Source: an uncultured Bacteroidota bacterium | GTDB taxonomy: Bacteria > Bacteroidota > Bacteroidia > UKL13-3 | Length of the DNA stretch: 39,480 nucleotides | Reading direction: 5' to 3' | Assembly: GCA_903883965.1 (NCBI GenBank) | Contig: CAISCU010000032.1 | Span: forward strand, 5,001-44,480 | Part shown: positions 35,166-39,480 of the stretch, in pieces | Numbering within the stretch: the stretch's first letter is position 1 | Layout: each line of letters opens with the position of its first letter | Notes under the pieces: generated by a model | The model's database searches: none | Told to the model about the DNA's origin: nothing | What the model saw: only the letters and a program-made list of their open reading frames with translations | Made by a program: the position numbers and the translations under genes

Positions 35166-36623
35166 ATGAAAAAGCACTTTATTAGTAATTTAATACTTTT
35201 AGTAACAGTTAATTTACTGATAAAACCCTTTTGGATATTAGGGGTAGAGCGAAACATTCAACTCACATTGGGCTATGAACAATATGGCATTTATGCTGGG
35301 TTAATGGCATTTTCATTTTTATTGGTTACCCTTTTAGATATGGGCATCAATACTTATGCAGCTTCTACCGTTGCTAAATCACCCTTACTTTTAAAAACTG
35401 AATTCATTCCACTCACCCTGTTTAAAGTTTTTACGGCTGTTGTTTACATAGGACTAACTTATTTTTTAGCTAAACTTTTTAACTATGAAGGCTGGCGAAT
35501 TCAACTCCTATTATGGATTGGTTTGAACCAAGTCCTCTCCTATTTTTTTACTTTTTTTAGGAGCTTAATTGGAGGCTTACAATTATACAAAACAGATTCT
35601 TTGCTCTCTGTTGCTGATCGCTCAATGATGGTATTGTTATGTGGTTTCTTATTGTGGGGAAACTATACCGCTGTTACGTTAAATTTATTTATTGGCGCAC
35701 AAACCATTGCATACCTGGTAGCAATTGTTTCTGGCAGCTTGGTTTTGATTCCACATTTAAAAGGATTGCAATTCAAAGTGTTTACCGGTCAAATTAAACA
35801 TGTAATTAAAAAAACCTTGCCCTATGCACTGCTATCTTTGGTGATGACACTTTATACCCGTTTAGACGCAGTCTTGATCAAACAATTATTGGTTGATGGA
35901 GATGTCCAAAATGGAATTTACGCCTCTTCATACCGCTTATTAGATGCATGTAACATGATGGTTGCCATGGTAAGTATGCTCCTTTTACCCATGTTTTCAA
36001 AAATGATTGCAGATAAACAGCATCCTGAGAGTTTGGTAGAATTGGCAAGTGCAGTAATGATTGTTCCAGCTACTGTTATTGCATTTGGAGCATTCTTTTA
36101 CAAACAAGCTTTAATGAAAAGTATGTTTCCAGCCTCCTCTGAACAAGCCTATGAAGTATTTGGATGGATTATTCTGAGTTTTATACCAATGTCTATGATG
36201 TATATTTATGGTACATTACTTACAGCCAATGCCAATTTAAAAACTTTGATAAAATATGCATCCATTGGATTGGTCATCAATATTTTACTCAATTTAATTT
36301 TAATACCATCCTACAAAGCACTAGGCGCAGCTATTGCAACCTTATCTACTCAAGCTTTTATAGGCTTTAGCAATTTTATTGCTGCCAAAAAGGTACTCAA
36401 CCTGCAATTCTCGCCATACTTTTCAAAAAGATTTTTCGTTAGCATTGCATTCATCTTTGTTTGCTGTTTAATGACAAGTATTTTTATAAAAAACTGGGTT
36501 TGGGGCGTGTTACTCATCGGTACACTTTCAATTGTAGTTACTTTTACAAGCAAATTACTCTCATTAGGGTCTATAGCAGCTTTGCTGCCATTACAAGCAG
36601 ATAAAATCAAAGACAATCAATAG
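35166..36623 (+). CDS. Wzx-like oligosaccharide flippase
   Basis: Inner-membrane protein of 485 aa with 12-14 predicted helices from the polysaccharide-transport (MOP/PST) superfamily. It translocates undecaprenyl-linked repeat units to the periplasmic face. Family features include the N-terminal helix followed by LGYEQYGIYAGLMAFSFLL, and LVDGDVQNGIYASSYRLLDA in the second half. Substrate specificity cannot be read. It starts a plus-strand trio with the Wzz-like and Wzy-like genes, forming a classic Wzx/Wzy-dependent assembly unit. Confidence 0.88.
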   Translation: MKKHFISNLILLVTVNLLIKPFWILGVERNIQLTLGYEQYGIYAGLMAFSFLLVTLLDMGINTYAASTVAKSPLLLKTEFIPLTLFKVFTAVVYIGLTYFLAKLFNYEGWRIQLLLWIGLNQVLSYFFTFFRSLIGGLQLYKTDSLLSVADRSMMVLLCGFLLWGNYTAVTLNLFIGAQTIAYLVAIVSGSLVLIPHLKGLQFKVFTGQIKHVIKKTLPYALLSLVMTLYTRLDAVLIKQLLVDGDVQNGIYASSYRLLDACNMMVAMVSMLLLPMFSKMIADKQHPESLVELASAVMIVPATVIAFGAFFYKQALMKSMFPASSEQAYEVFGWIILSFIPMSMMYIYGTLLTANANLKTLIKYASIGLVINILLNLILIPSYKALGAAIATLSTQAFIGFSNFIAAKKVLNLQFSPYFSKRFFVSIAFIFVCCLMTSIFIKNWVWGVLLIGTLSIVVTFTSKLLSLGSIAALLPLQADKIKDNQ

Positions 36624-36644
36624 ATTTTTATATTTTCGCATTTC

Positions 36645-37658
36645 ATGACAAACAAAAACAAAAAGCAATATTATTTTGAATTGATAGATGTGATTGCATT
36701 TATCATACACTGGAGAAAACAATTGTTGTTGTTGTGCGGCAGCTCCGCTATTTTGGCAATTATAATATCTAGCCCGCTGATTATCAAGCCAAAATACAAA
36801 TCAACAGCTGTATTTTATCCATCAACCAACAACTCAATTTCCAATGCTTTGTTATCAGATTCAAGAACCAGTAAAAAAGACCCATTGGAATTTGGAGAAC
36901 AGGTTGCAGCCCAACAATATGTTCAAATATTAGAATCAGATGCTTTAAAAAACAGGGTTATTCAGCATTTTAATTTGGTTACACATTACCAAATTGACCC
37001 CAACGACAAAGAAATCAACTACAAAGTTGGCAAAGAATATGCAAAAAACATTTCTGCAAAAAAAACTCCTTATGCCTCAATAGAAGTTAACGTATTGGAT
37101 ATTGATCCACAATTGGCTGCAGCAATTGCAAACGGCATCGTAAGTATTTTAGACAGTGTTAAAACAGAAGTTCAAAAAACAGTTGCTTTACAAGCACTGA
37201 CCATTATTGAAACAGAATACAACCGCAAAGTAGATGAAATCAACAATATCAAATTGCGCATGAAAGAAATAGGCGAAAAAGGCGTTTATTCATTTGAAGA
37301 GCAATCTAAAGCCATAACAGAATTAATTGGTAAAACAGGAATAAACGAGTATGTGACCAAACAACAAAAAGCACTTTCTGAATACGGCGCTGAAAACATG
37401 TATTTAGCTGGTAACCTAGAACTTCAGGTTGAACAACTCAACGAACTCAAAAAGAAATTTGACCAAGCTAAAATTGATGTAGATGCCCATTTAAGCAATG
37501 TATTTATTTTACAAAATGCCAGCCCTGCCGAAAGAAAAACCTATCCTATTCGCTGGATGATTGTTTTGGGTGCTGTCATTGGAACCTTTGTATTGAGTTG
37601 TATTGTGCTCATTTTTATTGAGAAATTCAAACACAAAAAAATTGCTTTCGTTGATTAA
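36645..37658 (+). CDS. Wzz-like chain-length determinant protein (no kinase domain)
   Basis: Polysaccharide co-polymerase of 337 aa anchored by two helices (about 24-44 and 303-325) with a periplasmic coiled-coil region between. YYFELIDVIAFIIHWRKQLL before the first helix and the short C-terminal Lys-rich tail (EKFKHKK) are typical of Wzz-type proteins. No ATP-binding kinase domain is attached, in contrast to the 838-aa protein at 1928. Being sandwiched between flippase and polymerase suggests control of O-antigen-like chain length. It is 21 bp downstream of the flippase gene and overlaps the next gene. Confidence 0.88.
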   Translation: MTNKNKKQYYFELIDVIAFIIHWRKQLLLLCGSSAILAIIISSPLIIKPKYKSTAVFYPSTNNSISNALLSDSRTSKKDPLEFGEQVAAQQYVQILESDALKNRVIQHFNLVTHYQIDPNDKEINYKVGKEYAKNISAKKTPYASIEVNVLDIDPQLAAAIANGIVSILDSVKTEVQKTVALQALTIIETEYNRKVDEINNIKLRMKEIGEKGVYSFEEQSKAITELIGKTGINEYVTKQQKALSEYGAENMYLAGNLELQVEQLNELKKKFDQAKIDVDAHLSNVFILQNASPAERKTYPIRWMIVLGAVIGTFVLSCIVLIFIEKFKHKKIAFVD

Positions 37659-39096
37659 AAAACTACTAAAGAACAAACAACAACAGCTCTTTACATGGGT
37701 TGGTTTGTTTATCTTATTTAATACGCTCGCAATAGCATTTGAAATTTATTGGATTTGCTTCATACCCATTGCAATTGGGTTTGGGCTTGTTGCAACTTTT
37801 AAACTTGATTTAGTACTCCTGTTTATTGTAGCCATGGTGCCTTTGTCTATTAATATTGAAGACATTGGCTTGGGTTTAGGAATCAGTTTACCAGATGAGC
37901 CCTTGATTATTGTTTTATTTTTACTGGTTATTTACAAATTCATTATTGACGGAGAATATGATTTTAGGGTACTGAAGCACCCCATCACAATTGCTATTTT
38001 TATCAATACACTTTGGATTTTTATCACTTGTTTAACCAGCATGGAAGTGTTGGTTTCTTTTAAGTTTTTATTGTCAAGAATTTGGTATATCGTGTTGTTT
38101 TATTTGTTAGGAGTAGTGTTATTTAAAAACTTCAAGCACATGTTTAACTTTTTGTGGGCATACATGATTCCTTTGGCTGCTGTCATTGTATTTACTTTGA
38201 TCAAACACAGTGAAGACAATTTTTCACAAATCAGCTCATTCGAAATTATGGCACCATTTTACATAGCTCATGGTATTTATGCAGCTGCCATTGCATTTTT
38301 TATTCCACTTTTGGCATGTTACCTTTTGTTTGGTTACAGAATGCAGTTGAGTTTGCATATAGTTCTGATTTCACTGTTTTTATTGGTATTGTTTTCTGCA
38401 GGTGTGGCTTTTTCATTTACCAGAGCTGCATGGTTGAGTATAGCCGTAGCAATAGGATTTAGCTTGTTGTTGTTTTTGAGGGTAAGACTTTGGCAATTGC
38501 TCTTGATTGCCGGTATAGGAGTGGTTTTTGTGTTGGTTAATTTTGACGATATTTTTTACCAATTGTATCAAAATAAACAGAATTCAGCCGATGGATTTGA
38601 AAAACACCTTGAATCGGTATCAAATGTAAGAAATGACGTTTCCAATTTAGAAAGAGTAAACCGTTGGATGGCAGCTATCAATATGAATAAGGCAAAACCA
38701 GTTATGGGATTTGGCCCAGGCGCCTTTTCATTTACTTATGCCCCCTACCAAGATCCAGAATTTAAAACGCCTATTACAACAGCTTTTGGTGACCAAGGAC
38801 ATGCGCATAGTGAATTTTTAAACCCTCTGGCAGAGAGTGGTTGGTTGGGATTGATTACTTTTGTAGCCGTGTTATTGGTGGTATTTAGGGTAGGCATGCG
38901 GCTTGTATACAAAGCAAGTTCTATGAATGTTAGAATTTATGCCGCAGCCATTTTACTTGGCTTGGTTACTTATTTTACCCATGGATTCTTAAACAATTAC
39001 AGCGAACAAGATAAAATTGCGGTATTGATTTGGGGAGCTTTTGCCATGATTTGTGCTATGGATTTATACCACAATCCGAAGGAGGAATTAGAATAA
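37642..39096 (+). CDS. Wzy/WaaL-like O-antigen polymerase or ligase
   Basis: Polytopic membrane protein of about 484 aa with 10-12 helices and the large periplasmic loop of the O-antigen ligase/Wzy_C family. The signature is GFGPGAFSFTYAPY followed by GHAHSEFLNPLAESGWLGL near residue 395, with a probable catalytic or binding Arg at SFTRAAW. Polymerase versus ligase cannot be decided by motif; placement after Wzx and Wzz favours polymerase. There is no ATG near the 5' end. The frame opens at TTG 37603, which would overlap the Wzz gene by 56 bases, but TTG at 37642 or 37651 gives a short overlap and the helix begins soon after. I list 37642 and regard the start as uncertain. Confidence 0.82.
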   Translation: MLSLIKKLLKNKQQQLFTWVGLFILFNTLAIAFEIYWICFIPIAIGFGLVATFKLDLVLLFIVAMVPLSINIEDIGLGLGISLPDEPLIIVLFLLVIYKFIIDGEYDFRVLKHPITIAIFINTLWIFITCLTSMEVLVSFKFLLSRIWYIVLFYLLGVVLFKNFKHMFNFLWAYMIPLAAVIVFTLIKHSEDNFSQISSFEIMAPFYIAHGIYAAAIAFFIPLLACYLLFGYRMQLSLHIVLISLFLLVLFSAGVAFSFTRAAWLSIAVAIGFSLLLFLRVRLWQLLLIAGIGVVFVLVNFDDIFYQLYQNKQNSADGFEKHLESVSNVRNDVSNLERVNRWMAAINMNKAKPVMGFGPGAFSFTYAPYQDPEFKTPITTAFGDQGHAHSEFLNPLAESGWLGLITFVAVLLVVFRVGMRLVYKASSMNVRIYAAAILLGLVTYFTHGFLNNYSEQDKIAVLIWGAFAMICAMDLYHNPKEELE

Positions 39097-39143
39097 GTGA
39101 TTCTATTTTAAATTTTCTACAATCAAACACCTGTATTTTAAAC

Positions 39144-39160
39144 CAACTCCGTAGGAGTTG
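39144..39160. repeat. CTCC/GGAG palindrome, copy 1
   Basis: CAACTCC, loop GTA, GGAGTTG gives a perfect 7-bp stem. The CTCC-n-GGAG core recurs at 39191-39208 with different flanking pairs, as in REP-like families common in Bacteroidota intergenic DNA. Confidence 0.65.
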
Positions 39161-39190
39161 AATACTACTAAAAACAATAAAAAGGCCATC

Positions 39191-39208
39191 ACACTCCATT
39201 AGGAGTGT
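39191..39208. repeat. CTCC/GGAG palindrome, copy 2
   Basis: ACACTCC, loop ATTA, GGAGTGT gives a perfect 7-bp stem. Relative to copy 1 the stem pair A-T next to the core becomes C-G-compatible through matched changes on both arms. Confidence 0.62.
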
Positions 39209-39250
39209 TATATAATGGAAGAATCGAACCCTAATTTTGTTAAGTCAGGT

Positions 39251-39265
39251 GGCTGAGCGGCAGCC
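39251..39265. repeat. GGCTG/CAGCC hairpin element
   Basis: GGCTG, loop AGCGG, CAGCC forms a 5-bp GC-rich stem in an otherwise AT-rich region, followed by GAAGCC. The wider phrase (39249-39271) resembles GAGCGG-type repeats I associate with Bacteroidota intergenic regions; this cannot be confirmed here. Confidence 0.5.
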
Positions 39266-39369
39266 GAAGCCTAATTGTATTTGAGATAATTCTTCCGTGA
39301 ATGGTCGCTTGCGAGTATTTTTTGATTCTCACTTTTTTCTTAATAAAAAAGGCACCCAAATTTTAATAT

Positions 39370-39480
39370 CCTGATAAGCTCTGCTTCATCAGGGAAAAAT
39401 CCTGACAAACTAGTTTCGTCAGGGCAAGACCTGCGCCAATCGGCTTAAAATATTTTATGCTGATAGGCAAAGCCTCGTCA
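39370..39480. repeat. Tandem covarying hairpins with a conserved bulged C (three units, last cut by window)
   Basis: Unit 1 (39370-39393) pairs CCTGAT with ATCAGG and AAGC with GCTT, leaving C39387 bulged. Unit 2 (39401-39423) pairs CCTGAC with GTCAGG and AAAC with GTTT, leaving C39417 bulged. Unit 3 (39460-39480, truncated) pairs TGAT with GTCA (one G-T) and AGGC with GCCT, leaving C39476 bulged. Stem differences between units are compensated on both arms, and the bulge is in the same place each time. This argues for a structured nucleic acid rather than a simple sequence repeat. Confidence 0.75.

Larger units (their letters stand above)
39097..39480. other. Non-coding tail packed with short palindromic repeats
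   Basis: No open frame of useful length exists on either strand. At least seven short hairpins lie between 39144 and the window end, of several sequence types (listed separately), plus TCGCTTGCGA at 39305-39314. The pattern resembles REP/BIME-like intergenic elements. No intrinsic terminator with a T-tract is seen directly after the polymerase gene. Confidence 0.7.

Noticed and set aside
39221-39271. tRNA-like fragments (GAATCGAACC resembling a reversed T-loop, GGTGGCTGAGCGG resembling a Ser/Leu D-arm)
   Set aside because: The two pieces are on opposite strands and no cloverleaf, anticodon stem or acceptor can be folded; better explained as palindromic repeats.
39370-39480. Possible CRISPR array
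   Set aside because: Units differ in sequence, spacing is irregular (31 then about 59 bases), and each unit is itself a hairpin; no cas genes are present.
1-39480. Defence system, toxin-antitoxin pair, prophage or new secondary-metabolite cluster
   Set aside because: Every gene of size was assigned to a polysaccharide, respiratory, envelope or housekeeping family, and the gaps contain no unexplained multi-gene set.

Overview
The window comes from an AT-rich member of the Bacteroidota. Several things point there: a complete alternative complex III operon (actABCDEF), the type IX secretion gene porT beside ubiE, a secreted protein with a type IX C-terminal sorting domain, an LptF/LptG permease, promoters of the TTTG-N19..21-TAnnTTTG type, and almost no Shine-Dalgarno sequences. 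No rRNA, tRNA, CRISPR array, prophage or intact insertion sequence was found. I cannot place the organism below phylum level from sequence reading alone.

Layout. (1) Positions 1-11861 are a cell-surface polysaccharide locus. It contains a truncated Gfo/Idh/MocA sugar oxidoreductase (minus) and a divergent export pair (plus): a Wza-like outer-membrane lipoprotein and a Wzc-like BY-kinase with a striking Tyr-Gly tail. A minus-strand operon follows: nucleotide-sugar 6-dehydrogenase, gmd, GT2 glycosyltransferase, 4-keto-sugar reductase and WbpL-like initiating phosphosugar transferase. A divergent membrane-bound WbpM/CapD-type 4,6-dehydratase closes the region. (2) Positions 12156-20494 are the act operon, with no terminal-oxidase genes after it. 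(3) Positions 20562-34030 carry mostly housekeeping genes: folB, glutaryl-CoA dehydrogenase-like, phosphohexomutase, a lipid-kinase/small-lipoprotein/T9SS-cargo operon, EamA transporter, LptF/G permease, tgt, porT, ubiE, engB, a zinc-ribbon methyltransferase, aroE and rnhB. (4) Positions 34034-39096 return to glycan assembly: GT9 glycosyltransferase (minus), then Wzx-like flippase, Wzz-like chain-length protein and Wzy/WaaL-like polymerase or ligase (plus). (5) Positions 39097-39480 are non-coding and packed with short palindromic repeats.

How the parts fit (inference). The WbpM-like dehydratase, the 4-reductase and the WbpL-like transferase form the classical route to a lipid-linked 6-deoxy-HexNAc (QuiNAc or FucNAc type). 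Gmd and the uronate dehydrogenase supply further sugars. Wzx, Wzy and Wzz about 25 kb away could flip and polymerise the unit, with the Wza/Wzc pair exporting it. The act complex would oxidise menaquinol, made with the help of UbiE, and pass electrons to cytochrome c.

The least explained items are the covarying hairpin array at the right edge, the Tyr-Gly tail of the BY-kinase, a 57-residue lipoprotein gene bridging two larger genes, a Tgt lacking all zinc ligands, and two promoters that predict nearly leaderless mRNAs. I did not find a convincing new multi-gene system such as a defence island or a new biosynthetic cluster.
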